A stretch of 64,000 nucleotides of DNA from Bacteroidales bacterium (GTDB lineage: Bacteria > Bacteroidota > Bacteroidia > Bacteroidales > UBA932): assembly GCA_017630155.1 (NCBI GenBank), contig JAGBVU010000024.1, forward strand, positions 1-64,000. Direction: 5' to 3'. The position numbers and the translations under genes were made by a program. Below the pieces are notes generated by a model, which saw nothing but the letters and a program-made list of their open reading frames with translations, ran no database searches and had not been told where the DNA came from. Below, one piece after another: positions 34,757 through 43,980 of this stretch (the stretch's first letter is position 1; each line of letters begins with the position of its first letter).

Positions 34757-34765
34757 ATAGGATTG

Positions 34766-34900
34766 TCCCGCGCACGTTTTTGGCAAAAAATGAACGCGGC
34801 TGGATCATTTTATGCTAGCTGTGCACATTTTCAGCGGAAAATGAACGCGGGATCATTGTTTGCAGTCTGTCGCGTACATTTTGTGCGATTTTCGTACGCA
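34766..34900. repeat. REP-like repeat array on the 3' side of the RAYT gene
   Basis: Three imperfect hairpins at about 50-bp spacing. Unit 1 (34766-34799) pairs CCGCG with CGCGG around TTTTTGGCAAAAA. Unit 2 (34818-34851) has TTTTCAGCGGAAAATGAA then CGCGGG. Unit 3 (34869-34900) pairs GCGTAC with GTACGC. Units 1 and 2, with the spacer containing ATCATTTT, match 35922-36006 nearly base for base in the same orientation. The array begins 9 bp after the rnr stop. Confidence 0.8.
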
Positions 34901-34907
34901 GGAAATA

Positions 34908-35846
34908 TCAGATATCATCTTGAGCTTTCGGGAATAATTCCTGGATAACGGATATATCAAGCTTCAGAATACTTTTGATTTGTCTATTAGTGGCATGATA
35001 TTCATTGTGCATAACTTTAGCCATCTCTAATTTCTCCTTAGGTGAAAGGTTTGTCGGTCTGCTTTGATTATATTGCTTGAGGGTATAGGCTGATATGGCA
35101 CTATACATCTCTTCATCTGTCAAGAAAATAGTATCCCCTAGTTTTAGAGATATTGCACTATACGCTTCCCACGATTTGGACAACATATTGAAATAATGGT
35201 GTGCATCTCTGAAAAACATCTCCCCTTTTTCAATATTGCAGTATGAAGAAGCCAGAGCAGTGTCTTGACAGAATACAAAATTGTCTGTATCGATCTCTTC
35301 TCTTGTCTTGAAAAGCCTGCGAGCGTGTGTAAGTGTTGCCTTTTTGCCAAGTTGTTGCAGAGCACCTTTCAATAGAGGATTGAAGTAAAATATCCCTGCA
35401 CCCCACGGATAGGAGTAAGGGGTACATTTGGAGTTGACCACATAACCATTTCTGTTAACATAAACTATCTCATTTCTAAGACCTTGGAGAGTACCTATCT
35501 GAAGTATATTGCAATTGAATCCTGATAAATTAACGTACTTTCCTTTGTTTTGAAAATATCTATGTAGTCTCTTTTTGAAATTGTTGAAGAATAAATCACA
35601 CATATCCTTGTCCCCTGACAAAATAAAATGAACGTGATTATTCATCAATTCAAATGTAAGGATTTCTACTCCAGGGTGCTGTGATTGGCAGATAGCAACC
35701 AAGTTCATCCCGAAAACAAGTTCTTCTCTGTCTGAGAAAATTATTTCTACGTTGTCACCAGGTGTGTACATATGCCAAAAATGACCACACTCCTCAAAAA
35801 ATCTCTCGCAACGCTGCTCCAATAATGCAAATTTCTCTCTCTTCAT
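34908..35846 (-). CDS. REP-associated tyrosine transposase (RAYT)
   Basis: A 312-residue Y1/HUH transposase of the IS200-related RAYT type. The metal-binding His pair is in ELMNNHVHFIL (about 88-98). The expected catalytic Tyr is in NEIVYVNRNGYVV, equivalent to the VRYIHLNP segment of other RAYTs, followed by the family's YPWGAG. The C-terminal 100 or so residues end in a helix-turn-helix-like segment (EKLEMAKVMHNEY, NRQIKSILKLD). RAYTs are single-copy domesticated relatives of IS200 transposases that cut single-stranded REP hairpins. The gene is flanked on both sides by near-identical palindromic repeats, the expected substrate. The frame is intact. Confidence 0.88.
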   Translation of the reverse strand: MKREKFALLEQRCERFFEECGHFWHMYTPGDNVEIIFSDREELVFGMNLVAICQSQHPGVEILTFELMNNHVHFILSGDKDMCDLFFNNFKKRLHRYFQNKGKYVNLSGFNCNILQIGTLQGLRNEIVYVNRNGYVVNSKCTPYSYPWGAGIFYFNPLLKGALQQLGKKATLTHARRLFKTREEIDTDNFVFCQDTALASSYCNIEKGEMFFRDAHHYFNMLSKSWEAYSAISLKLGDTIFLTDEEMYSAISAYTLKQYNQSRPTNLSPKEKLEMAKVMHNEYHATNRQIKSILKLDISVIQELFPKAQDDI

Positions 35847-35921
35847 GGTCGTCCTATTTGTTTAAGTGCGAATATATGGAACATCGCCAAACTAAATGCG
35901 CATAAAAAACAATTTTTACTT

Positions 35922-36006
35922 GCTGCGCACGAATTTGGCAAAAATTGAACGCGGCTGAATCATTTTCTGCTTGCTGCGCAGATTTTCACCGGAAAATGAA
36001 CGCGGG
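35922..36006. repeat. REP-like repeat pair on the 5' side of the RAYT gene
   Basis: Two imperfect hairpins, at 35922-35954 and 35972-36006, aligned with 34766-34851 over about 85 bp: both contain TTGGCAAAAA, TGAACGCGGCTG, ATCATTTT and GGAAAATGAACGCGGGA. They are direct, not inverted, copies around the RAYT gene. The rest of the gap up to 36128 shows no gene. Confidence 0.8.
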
Positions 36007-36127
36007 AATACCATATTACTTTCATCATAACATACTTTACTATCCCATCCCCTGGCCCACACCGCAAGGGGTGGGAGGGATTGTTTCTGAATCCTACCAC
36101 CCACTATTAGGCAAAACTGAAAAATAT

Positions 36128-36215
36128 AACTCCTGCTACAGAATTTGGCCGATTTTTGTCGCGGGAGTTCTTTTTTCTCCTTTCCGCGTCAACTTTTGTC
36201 TGTTTTTGGGTTGGG
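36128..36215. repeat. REP-like hairpin with adjacent half element
   Basis: A hairpin (36128-36169) with arms AACTCCTGCTACA/TGTCGCGGGAGTT, two mismatches, followed by TTCTTTTTT; it matches the terminator-like hairpin at 23106-23145. Just after it, 36182-36208 (CCGCGTCAACTTTTG) matches the half element at 26147. Confidence 0.65.
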
Positions 36216-36263
36216 GTATTAAAAATAATACCTATTTTTGTGATGAGAAAAGAAATGAACAAT

Positions 36264-36462
36264 ATGCCTATTTTATTTTCATGAGCCAATACATGTACAC
36301 GTGGCATCAGGAGAAGATGAGGCTAAGTTTAGGGTAGAGCCATCGATAGAGCTGGTAGAAAACTACGGCCTCAAACCCAGAGAACTCAAGTATGCGTTAA
36401 TGGCCATTGAGGAGAATAGAGATGTGATTGTGGAGCGTTGGAACGAATATTTTGGCAAATAA
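36264..36462 (+). pseudogene. DUF4160 protein remnant, 5' end deleted and frameshifted
   Basis: From 36280 a frame reads HEPIHVHVASGEDEAKF then ENYGLKPRELKYALMAIEENR and ends EYFGK, TAA at 36460. This is the characteristic C-terminal three quarters of a DUF4160 protein. The expected start, MPI-x-F then an FFFY segment, is represented only by ATG CCT ATT TTA TTT at 36264, in another frame, so about a dozen codons have been lost with a frame change. No ATG opens the surviving frame, which is closed by TGA at 36256. DUF4160 genes are usually paired with DUF2442, which follows 11 bp downstream. Confidence 0.7.
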
Positions 36463-36473
36463 AATTATTCGAA

Positions 36474-36905
36474 ATGAAAGCTCAAAAAGTATGGTTTGAG
36501 AACGGACGTATTTATCTCCTGACCGGTGATGGCAGAGAAGGCTCTCTCCCAGTAAGGATATTCCCGAGGCTGTATAATGCCACACCGGAACAGCGGGATA
36601 ACTACACCCTTTCTCATTTTGGAATTCACTGGCCGGACATCGACGAAGACCTCTCTTACGAAGGATTTTTCTCTAAAGAAAACGGCAGCACTGAAGAGAA
36701 TCAACTTAAAACTTTGTTTACAACATTCCCTGAACTCAATGTCCGTCAAGTAGCCAGAAACGCAGGGATAAATCCAACACTTCTCCAGCAATATATTGAT
36801 GGATATAAAAAGCCTTCTGAGCTGAGGATAAGGGAGATAGAGACTTTCCTCCACAGACTGGGCAAGGAACTGTCAGATATTAGTTTATCAAAAATAAAAG
36901 ATTAG
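36474..36905 (+). CDS. DUF2442 protein with C-terminal HTH
   Basis: A 143-residue protein. The N-terminal 80 or so residues fit DUF2442 (VWFENGRIYLLTGDGREG, FPRLYNATPEQRDNY, GIHWPDIDEDLSYEG). The C-terminal part (NVRQVARNAGINPTLLQQYI, ELRIREIETFLHRLGKEL) looks like an XRE-type helix-turn-helix, so DNA binding or autoregulation is plausible. The start is at 36474; an earlier ATG at 36438 lies inside the DUF4160 remnant. DUF4160/DUF2442 pairs have been considered toxin-antitoxin-like, without firm proof. Here only this member is intact. Confidence 0.8.
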   Translation: MKAQKVWFENGRIYLLTGDGREGSLPVRIFPRLYNATPEQRDNYTLSHFGIHWPDIDEDLSYEGFFSKENGSTEENQLKTLFTTFPELNVRQVARNAGINPTLLQQYIDGYKKPSELRIREIETFLHRLGKELSDISLSKIKD

Positions 36906-36906
36906 T

Positions 36907-36914
36907 TATCTTTG
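36907..36914 (+). promoter_or_regulatory. -7 box of dnaE
   Basis: TATCTTTG, 16 nt before the dnaE ATG, directly after the DUF2442 stop codon. Confidence 0.6.
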
Positions 36915-36930
36915 TCCAAAATAGAAAACT

Positions 36931-39900
36931 ATGTCATTTGTCCACCTTCACGTACACTCCGAGTATTCTGTCCTTGACGGCGCTTCCAAGATAAAAGGTC
37001 TTCTTAAAGCTGCCGAGAAGAACGGTCAGCCGGCATTGGCCCTCACCGACCATGGTAATATGTTCGGTGTGAAGGAGTTTCTGGACACTGCAGCCAAGAT
37101 GAAGTCCCCCGTCAAGCCCATAGTGGGGTGTGAGGTGTATGTAGCCAAAGGGCACAGGACAGAGAAAAAGGGACGCGAAGATCAGGGTTCATACCACCTC
37201 ATCCTTCTGGCCAAGAACATGCAAGGGTACCACAACCTCATCAAAATGGTATCCTACGGCTGGATCGAAGGGTTCTACTACAAACCGAGAATCGACCACG
37301 AACTGCTCGAGAAATATCACGAAGGGATAATATGTTCATCTGCCTGTCTTGGTGGAGAGATCCCACGTGCCATCATGAATGGAGACATCCAGAGGGCAGA
37401 AGAGCTGGCACTCTGGTACAGATCGATCTTTGGAGACGACTACTACCTTGAAGTCCAAAGACATAAGACAGAAGTTCCTGGTGCGGATGCCAGCACATTT
37501 GAAAAACAACAGAGGGTAAACGAAGTTATCTTCCAGATAGCGGACAAATACGGCATAAAGGTGATAGCCACCAACGACGTCCACTTCGTGAACAAGGAGG
37601 ATGGCCCGGCTCACGACAGACTTATCTGTGTGAGCACCAATGCCGACTACAATGACCCTAAGAGGATGAGGTACACCCAGCAGGAGTATCTCAAGAGTAC
37701 AGAGGAGATGATGGAGATCTTCTCCGATCACCCTGAAGTTATCTCCAATACACTGGAAATAGCAGACAAGATAGAGAAGATAGACCTTAACTCAGACCCT
37801 ATCCTCCCAATATTCCCCCTTCCCGAAGGCTTTGAAGACTCAAACGACTACCTCCGTCACCTCACATACGAAGGTGCCAGGAGGCGTTACGGCGAAAATA
37901 TCCCGGAAGGTCACTGCGAAAGGATCGACTTCGAGCTCGCCACAATCAAGAGGATGGGATTCCCAGACTACTTCCTCATCGTGCAGGACTTCATATGCGC
38001 TGCCCGCAACATGGGTGTATGGGTAGGTCCAGGACGTGGATCAGCAGCAGGATCCGCAGTGGCATACTGCCTCACCATCACAGACATAGACCCCATCAAA
38101 TACGACTTGCTGTTTGAGAGATTCCTCAACCCTGACCGTATCTCGATGCCCGATATAGATATTGACTTCGATGACGAGGGCAGATACAGAGTACTCAAAT
38201 ATGTGGAGGACAAATACGGAAAGGACCATGTATCCCACGTAGTCACATTTGGCACCATGGGTACCAAAAGTGTGATCAAGGATGTCGGACGTATCCATAG
38301 CCTCCCGCTTCAGGACACTGACCGCCTCTCAAAAGCTGTCCCCAAAGCCATTACGATAGAGGTGGAGGACAATGGAGAGAAGAAGAAAAAGGATGTTGCA
38401 CCCACAATCTCCCTCTGTATGGAACACGTTCCTGAGTTCAAAGAGGCCATGGAATCGGGCAACCAGACCATTATCGATACACTTACATACTCTGACAAAC
38501 TTGAAGGGACAGTCCGCAACACAGGTGTGCACGCCTGTGCCACCATCATCGGCCGCGGAGACCTCACAGACTATATCCCCATCAGCATCGCTTCGGACAA
38601 GGAGAGCGGCGAGGATATCCTCGTATCACAGTTCGAAGGCTCCCTCATCGAGTCTGCCGGTATGCTTAAGATGGACTTCCTGGGGCTGAAGACCCTATCT
38701 ATCCTTAGGGATGCCGTAAACAATGTCAAAAGGTCAAAAGGGATCGACATTGACATCTTCCATATCCCTATCGACGACACCCTCACATACGAACTGTTCA
38801 GCCGTGGCGACACTGTGGGTGTATTCCAGTTCGAGTCTGACGGTATGCAGAAGTGGCTCAAACTCCTTCAGCCATCCCGCTTTGCCGACCTTATCGCGAT
38901 GAACGCCCTCTACAGACCGGGCCCTATGGACTATATCCCCGACTTCGTGGACAGGAAACAGGGGCGCAAGAAGATTGAATACGACCTCCCCGATATGGAG
39001 GAGTACCTCGAGGACACATACGGCATCACAGTATATCAGGAGCAGGTGATGCTTCTGTCACAGAAACTTGCCGGATTCACCAAAGGACAGGCCGACAAAC
39101 TCCGTAAAGCAATGGGTAAGAAGCAGATTGCCGTTATGGAGGAGCTCAAGGTCCTATTCTTCGAAGGTGGACGCAACAATGGCCATCCTGAAGATATCCT
39201 CAATAAAATCTGGGAGGACTGGAAGAAGTTTGCACAGTACGCCTTCAACAAGTCCCACGCCACCTGCTACGCATGGGTGGGCTACCAGACAGGCTACCTG
39301 AAAGCACACTACCCTGCCGAATACATGTCTGCAGTGCTGAGCAACAACATGAACAATATGGATGAGATCACCAAGTTCATGGATGACATCAAAAAGCACG
39401 ACATCAAGATTCTCGGCCCCGATGTAAATGAGAGTTTTACCCAATTTACCGTAAACAAGCAGGGCAATGTCCGTTTCGGTATGGCCGGTGTAAAAGGTAT
39501 CGGAGAGAACGCCGTGAACTCCATCATACAGGAGAGGGAAGAGAATGGCACCTATAAGGACATTTTCGATTTCATAGAGAGGATAAACCTCACAGCAGTA
39601 AACAAGAAAGGTATCGAGTCCCTCGTAGGATCGGGAGCTCTTGACTGCTTCCCTGAGATCAACCGAGGCACTTTTTCCGTAGATTTGGGCAAGGGAGAGA
39701 CCTTTGCAGACACACTTTTGCGCTACGGCAACAAGTTCCAGAAAAGCAGCACAGATGCCTCTACCAGCCTCTTCGGCGGGGAATCGACAATAGAGATAGC
39801 CAAACCTATGATTCCTGTCTCACCTGAGCTTAACCAGATCGAGGTCCTCAAGAAAGAGAAAGAGCTGGTAGGAATGTATCTCTCATCACACCCTCTGGAT

Positions 39901-40566
39901 ATATTCAAGCTGGAGGTGGAGCAATTCGCTTCGCTCAAAGTATCAGAAATAAATGAGCTCAAGGACAATGTTTTCGCCGGGAGCATGACTCCAAACCCTG
40001 ACGGCTACTACATAGCCGGCCTGGTTACAGACGTGTCAATGGGTATGACCAAGACCAACAGGCCTTTCTGCAAAATAACAGTAGAGGACTACACATCAAG
40101 CTACCAGTTTGCCCTCTTCGGCAAGGAATATGAGGCATATCTCCCATATGCACAAGAGAATACCGCACTTCTGATTAAGGTTATGCCTACCCTGATGTTC
40201 CCCAGACTGAGCCCGGAAGAGAAGGCCAACAGGGACAAATCCCAACCTTTGGTACCTACAGAGTGCCGCATAAGGATTCAGGGAATGACACTCCTTTCAA
40301 ACACCAAGGATGAATTTATAAAAGGGATAGCAGTGCTTCTACCTGTGGAAAAGATTACCGAGACATTTATGACAGAATTCTGCAAAAACCTCCGCAAGAA
40401 CAAGGGAAAGGCCCTTCTGTCACTCTACATCCACGACAAAAAGAACGATGTCACAGCCGAATTCTTCTCCAGAAAACAAAAAGTAGCCCTCAACGACGAG
40501 CTACTCACATTCCTCCGCTCACGCGGCCTTCAGTACAACATCTTTAAAGATGTAAAAATCAATTAG
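36931..40566 (+). CDS. dnaE: DNA polymerase III subunit alpha
   Basis: A 1211-residue replicative polymerase of the DnaE1 type. The N-terminal PHP domain has HLHVHSEYSVLDG and ALTDHGNMFG. The palm has the catalytic aspartates in MPDIDIDFDDEGR (about 405-417), preceded by GPGRGSAAGSAVAYCL. The C-terminal region contains the HhH and OB parts. Its stop overlaps the convergent ispE stop by 4 bp. Length and motifs are normal. Confidence 0.98.
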   Translation: MSFVHLHVHSEYSVLDGASKIKGLLKAAEKNGQPALALTDHGNMFGVKEFLDTAAKMKSPVKPIVGCEVYVAKGHRTEKKGREDQGSYHLILLAKNMQGYHNLIKMVSYGWIEGFYYKPRIDHELLEKYHEGIICSSACLGGEIPRAIMNGDIQRAEELALWYRSIFGDDYYLEVQRHKTEVPGADASTFEKQQRVNEVIFQIADKYGIKVIATNDVHFVNKEDGPAHDRLICVSTNADYNDPKRMRYTQQEYLKSTEEMMEIFSDHPEVISNTLEIADKIEKIDLNSDPILPIFPLPEGFEDSNDYLRHLTYEGARRRYGENIPEGHCERIDFELATIKRMGFPDYFLIVQDFICAARNMGVWVGPGRGSAAGSAVAYCLTITDIDPIKYDLLFERFLNPDRISMPDIDIDFDDEGRYRVLKYVEDKYGKDHVSHVVTFGTMGTKSVIKDVGRIHSLPLQDTDRLSKAVPKAITIEVEDNGEKKKKDVAPTISLCMEHVPEFKEAMESGNQTIIDTLTYSDKLEGTVRNTGVHACATIIGRGDLTDYIPISIASDKESGEDILVSQFEGSLIESAGMLKMDFLGLKTLSILRDAVNNVKRSKGIDIDIFHIPIDDTLTYELFSRGDTVGVFQFESDGMQKWLKLLQPSRFADLIAMNALYRPGPMDYIPDFVDRKQGRKKIEYDLPDMEEYLEDTYGITVYQEQVMLLSQKLAGFTKGQADKLRKAMGKKQIAVMEELKVLFFEGGRNNGHPEDILNKIWEDWKKFAQYAFNKSHATCYAWVGYQTGYLKAHYPAEYMSAVLSNNMNNMDEITKFMDDIKKHDIKILGPDVNESFTQFTVNKQGNVRFGMAGVKGIGENAVNSIIQEREENGTYKDIFDFIERINLTAVNKKGIESLVGSGALDCFPEINRGTFSVDLGKGETFADTLLRYGNKFQKSSTDASTSLFGGESTIEIAKPMIPVSPELNQIEVLKKEKELVGMYLSSHPLDIFKLEVEQFASLKVSEINELKDNVFAGSMTPNPDGYYIAGLVTDVSMGMTKTNRPFCKITVEDYTSSYQFALFGKEYEAYLPYAQENTALLIKVMPTLMFPRLSPEEKANRDKSQPLVPTECRIRIQGMTLLSNTKDEFIKGIAVLLPVEKITETFMTEFCKNLRKNKGKALLSLYIHDKKNDVTAEFFSRKQKVALNDELLTFLRSRGLQYNIFKDVKIN

Positions 40567-41354
40567 ACAGTAAATATTCCGAAGATAGAGGAGCCGCTGC
40601 CGGACATTTGGGCGAAGATGGCACCTTCGTCATATAATCTCTGCTTCTCAGCGGCCAGTTGAGGATATTTTTCGAATACACTCCTTTCGAAATCATTGAT
40701 AACAACATCCTTCCACTGCTCAATGGGGAGAGAAAGGAGATTTCTGAGCCCCCGACCCTCAATCGATGGCCTCACGCCTCTATATGCCTCGGCAGTAGAA
40801 ACGTGAATAGGGAAAGTCCTCGTCTCAATCTTGTATCTGGGCTTTTCTCCGAAAAGGTCATCGGTCCAGGGGGCGTCAAATGGGGTTAGAATCTCACCTC
40901 TACCCTCACCAAACATAGGTTTATTATACACAAAGAAAGGACAATCACTGCCAAGCTTTGCAGCATAGGCAGCAAGGGTCTCTTCCGAAAGGTTCAGTTC
41001 GAACAGGGTGTTGAGGCTCTTCAGCGTGAAAGCTGCATCTGCAGAGCCTCCACCCAATCCTGCACCCACCGGTATCTGTTTGCAAAGGTGTATCTCCACA
41101 GGTGGGAGGTCGAAATCTCTCTCCAGCAGTCTGTACGCCCTTACACACAAATCCTCTTCGGGATTCGCATCCGGAAGGGGATAGGTGAGTCCATAGTGCT
41201 TTATAGAAAAAATGTTAGATGTTACTATCTCCAATATGTCACATAACCCCGTAGGGACAAAAAGGGTCTCAAGATTATGGAAACCGTCTGGACGCTTCTC
41301 TATAATCCTGAGTCCTAGATTGACCTTAGCGTTGGGATATGAAACAATATTCAT
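40563..41354 (-). CDS. ispE: 4-diphosphocytidyl-2-C-methyl-D-erythritol kinase
   Basis: A 263-residue GHMP kinase of the non-mevalonate isoprenoid pathway. It starts PNAKVNLGLRIIEKRPDGFHN, and the ATP-binding loop PVGAGLGGGSADAAF (about 93-107) and C-terminal MSGSGSSIFG are intact. It is 10 nt downstream of the ribonucleotide reductase gene and probably co-transcribed. Confidence 0.96.
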   Translation of the reverse strand: MNIVSYPNAKVNLGLRIIEKRPDGFHNLETLFVPTGLCDILEIVTSNIFSIKHYGLTYPLPDANPEEDLCVRAYRLLERDFDLPPVEIHLCKQIPVGAGLGGGSADAAFTLKSLNTLFELNLSEETLAAYAAKLGSDCPFFVYNKPMFGEGRGEILTPFDAPWTDDLFGEKPRYKIETRTFPIHVSTAEAYRGVRPSIEGRGLRNLLSLPIEQWKDVVINDFERSVFEKYPQLAAEKQRLYDEGAIFAQMSGSGSSIFGIFTV

Positions 41355-41364
41355 AACTTAATTA

Positions 41365-43887
41365 TCAACCGCCACACTTGCTGTAGTCACAATCCTGACA
41401 AGCGAGACAACCCTCTTTATAGATCAGTCTGGTAGAACCGCATTTAGGGCATTTCGCTCCTGGTTTAGCTTTGGTTCCGTCAGGAATATATCTCTTGAGT
41501 GCCCTCTCAATACCGTTTTTCCAGGTATTGATGCTCTCTTCATCCAGGTTAAGACCTTTGACAAGGTTCACGATATCAACGATTGGCATACCGTTTCTGA
41601 TCACACCTGAGATAAGTTTGGCGTAGTTCCAGAACTCTTTATCAAACATGTGTGAGATACCACCGAGGATACAAGGGTATCCGTATTTGTCCTTGTAGTG
41701 GAAGTCGTAGCGCGATTTTGCACCCTCTTCACCCTTCTCTTTTACGATCCAGCCTGTAGTAATGCTTGAAGGGAGAGAACGGGTCTCATCAAGAAGACCG
41801 GTAAAGATCTCATAAGGCTTGCCATCATATTTGCCCACAAATGCAATCCACTGCTCTGAACCGTTTCTGAAGCGGATCACATCGGCCTCAAGTGATTTGG
41901 GACGGGTAACAGGCTTGTTGTGCTCCTCTGCCTTCTTGTCGTTGGCAGACACAAGAACTCCTGTACGTGAACCGTCTCTGTATACGGTAATACCTTTACA
42001 TCCGCACTCCCAAGCAGTTCTGTACACCTCAGAAACCATCTCCTCACTAATCTGGTTTGGCAAGTTCACTGTCACACTGATAGAGTGGTCCACCCATTTC
42101 TGCATCTTACCCTGCATCTTCACTTTAGCTACCCAGTCAATATCGTTTGAGGTAGCTTTGTGGTAAGGAGATTTCTTGACAATATCAGCAATCTCCTTCT
42201 CTGACATATTTTTAACAGCCTCCACATCGTAGCCATTTACTCCGCACCATGTCAAGAAACCGTGGTGGAATACATAGTACTCTTCGAAGCAATCCCCATT
42301 CTCATCCTTGAACGCAATCTTGGCATTAAGATCATTAGGATTCACTTTTCTTCTTCTCTTATAGAATGGGAGGAATACAGGCTCAATACCCGATGTGGTC
42401 TGAGTCATCAAAGATGTAGTACCTGTAGGGGCAATTGTCAATAGTGATATATTTCTTCTGCCGTAGCGGGCCATGGCCTCATAAAGCTCCTCATCCTCAT
42501 GACGGATACGGCAGATCATAGGGTTGTTGACCTCTTTGTTTGTATCATAGATAGGGAATGCACCCCTCTCTTTTGCCATCTCTACAGATGAGCGGTAAGC
42601 CTCCACTGCCAAAGTCTTCTGAACCAGAGTAGCAAACTCGATAGCTGCGTCTGAGCCGTATGTATAACCGAGGGCAGCAAGCATATCGCCTTCACCTGTG
42701 ATACCAAGACCTGTCCTTCTGCCACCAAGAGATTTCTGTTTGATCTTCTCCCAAAGCTCAAGCTCTGTTCTCTTCACATCTGCATCCTCAGGATCTTTTC
42801 TCACCTTGGCGATAATGGCATCGATCTTCTCCATCTCAAGGTCGATAAGGTCATCCATTAGTCTCATCGCTTTTCTCACGTGAGTTTTGAAAAGGTCAAA
42901 GTTAAATTTTGCCTCAGGTGTGAATGGATTCTCCACATAAGAGTAGAGGTTCACAGCGATAAGACGGCAAGAGTCATATGGACATAGAGGAATCTCTCCG
43001 CAAGGGTTTGTACTTACTGTCCTGTAACCTTTGTCTGCATAGCAATCAGCCACAGACTCCCTCAAAATGGTATCCCAGAACAATACACCTGGCTCGGCAG
43101 ACTGCCATGCATTGTGTATAATCTTTTTCCAAAGGGCACTTGCATCGATCTCTTTGGTCATCTTTGGATTGTTTGAGTATACAGGATACTGCTGAACGTA
43201 AGGTTTTCCGCTCAAAGCACTTCTCATAAACTCATCATCCACCTTCACAGACACGTTTGCACCAGTAACTTTACCCTTCTCCATTTTGGCATCGATAAAG
43301 TTCTCTGAATCTGGGTGTTTGATAGAGATAGATAGCATAAGTGCACCTCTACGTCCGTCCTGTGCCACCTCACGGGTAGAGTTCGAGTAGCGCTCCATGA
43401 ATGGAACGATACCTGTCGAGGTCAATGCACTGTTTAGAACAGCACTACCGGCTGGTCTGATGTGTGAAAGGTCGTGTCCTACACCACCACGCCTTTTCAT
43501 CAGCTGCACCTGCTCCTCATCTATTTTCATGATTCCACCATAAGAGTCAGCAGGATTGTCGTGACCGATCACAAAACAATTTGACAACGAAGCCACCTGA
43601 TAGTCATTGCCGATACCGGCCATAGGACCACCTTGAGGAATGATGTGTTTGAAATCTTTAAGAAGATCGAAGATATCCTCAGAGGTAAGAGGATTAGGGT
43701 ACTTTGATTCTATCCTTGCAAATTCATCTGCAAGTCTCTGATGCATTTCTACAGGAGATTTCTCATAAATATTGCCCTGAGAGTCCTTCATGGCATATTT
43801 ATTAATCCAAACGGATGCAGCAAGCTCATCCCCTTTAAAATAAATTTTGCTTTCAGCTAATGCCTCTTCGTAGGTGTAAGTCTTCAT
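41365..43887 (-). CDS. nrdJ: Adenosylcobalamin-dependent ribonucleotide reductase (class II)
   Basis: An 840-residue class II reductase that makes deoxyribonucleotides with or without oxygen, using coenzyme B12. Active-site motifs are present: the redox Cys in ASLSNCFVIG, NPCGEIPLCPYDSC with the radical Cys and Glu, and IAPTGTTSLM. The C-terminus has a four-Cys cluster and CGG end (CPKCG, CLACQDCDYSKCGG) typical of the NrdJ thiol tail. The 93-bp upstream gap is too short for a cobalamin riboswitch and none is seen. Confidence 0.95.
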   Translation of the reverse strand: MKTYTYEEALAESKIYFKGDELAASVWINKYAMKDSQGNIYEKSPVEMHQRLADEFARIESKYPNPLTSEDIFDLLKDFKHIIPQGGPMAGIGNDYQVASLSNCFVIGHDNPADSYGGIMKIDEEQVQLMKRRGGVGHDLSHIRPAGSAVLNSALTSTGIVPFMERYSNSTREVAQDGRRGALMLSISIKHPDSENFIDAKMEKGKVTGANVSVKVDDEFMRSALSGKPYVQQYPVYSNNPKMTKEIDASALWKKIIHNAWQSAEPGVLFWDTILRESVADCYADKGYRTVSTNPCGEIPLCPYDSCRLIAVNLYSYVENPFTPEAKFNFDLFKTHVRKAMRLMDDLIDLEMEKIDAIIAKVRKDPEDADVKRTELELWEKIKQKSLGGRRTGLGITGEGDMLAALGYTYGSDAAIEFATLVQKTLAVEAYRSSVEMAKERGAFPIYDTNKEVNNPMICRIRHEDEELYEAMARYGRRNISLLTIAPTGTTSLMTQTTSGIEPVFLPFYKRRRKVNPNDLNAKIAFKDENGDCFEEYYVFHHGFLTWCGVNGYDVEAVKNMSEKEIADIVKKSPYHKATSNDIDWVAKVKMQGKMQKWVDHSISVTVNLPNQISEEMVSEVYRTAWECGCKGITVYRDGSRTGVLVSANDKKAEEHNKPVTRPKSLEADVIRFRNGSEQWIAFVGKYDGKPYEIFTGLLDETRSLPSSITTGWIVKEKGEEGAKSRYDFHYKDKYGYPCILGGISHMFDKEFWNYAKLISGVIRNGMPIVDIVNLVKGLNLDEESINTWKNGIERALKRYIPDGTKAKPGAKCPKCGSTRLIYKEGCLACQDCDYSKCGG

Positions 43888-43980
43888 ACTTTGCTATCGT
43901 TTTTGGTGAAATTAGGCTGCAAGTTATTACCGAATTCCACCAAAAAAAAGACAGCAATAGGAAAGTTATTAACGAAATTA

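Noticed and set aside
34908..35846. Complete IS200/IS605 insertion sequence
   Set aside because: There is no TnpB, the protein is longer than IS200 TnpA with an extra C-terminal HTH, and the YPWGAG segment fits RAYT. The flanks are REP-like two-hairpin modules rather than single subterminal hairpins.
43888..43980. Cobalamin riboswitch before the B12-dependent reductase
   Set aside because: Only 93 bp separate the genes and no B12-box-like sequence or suitable fold is seen.
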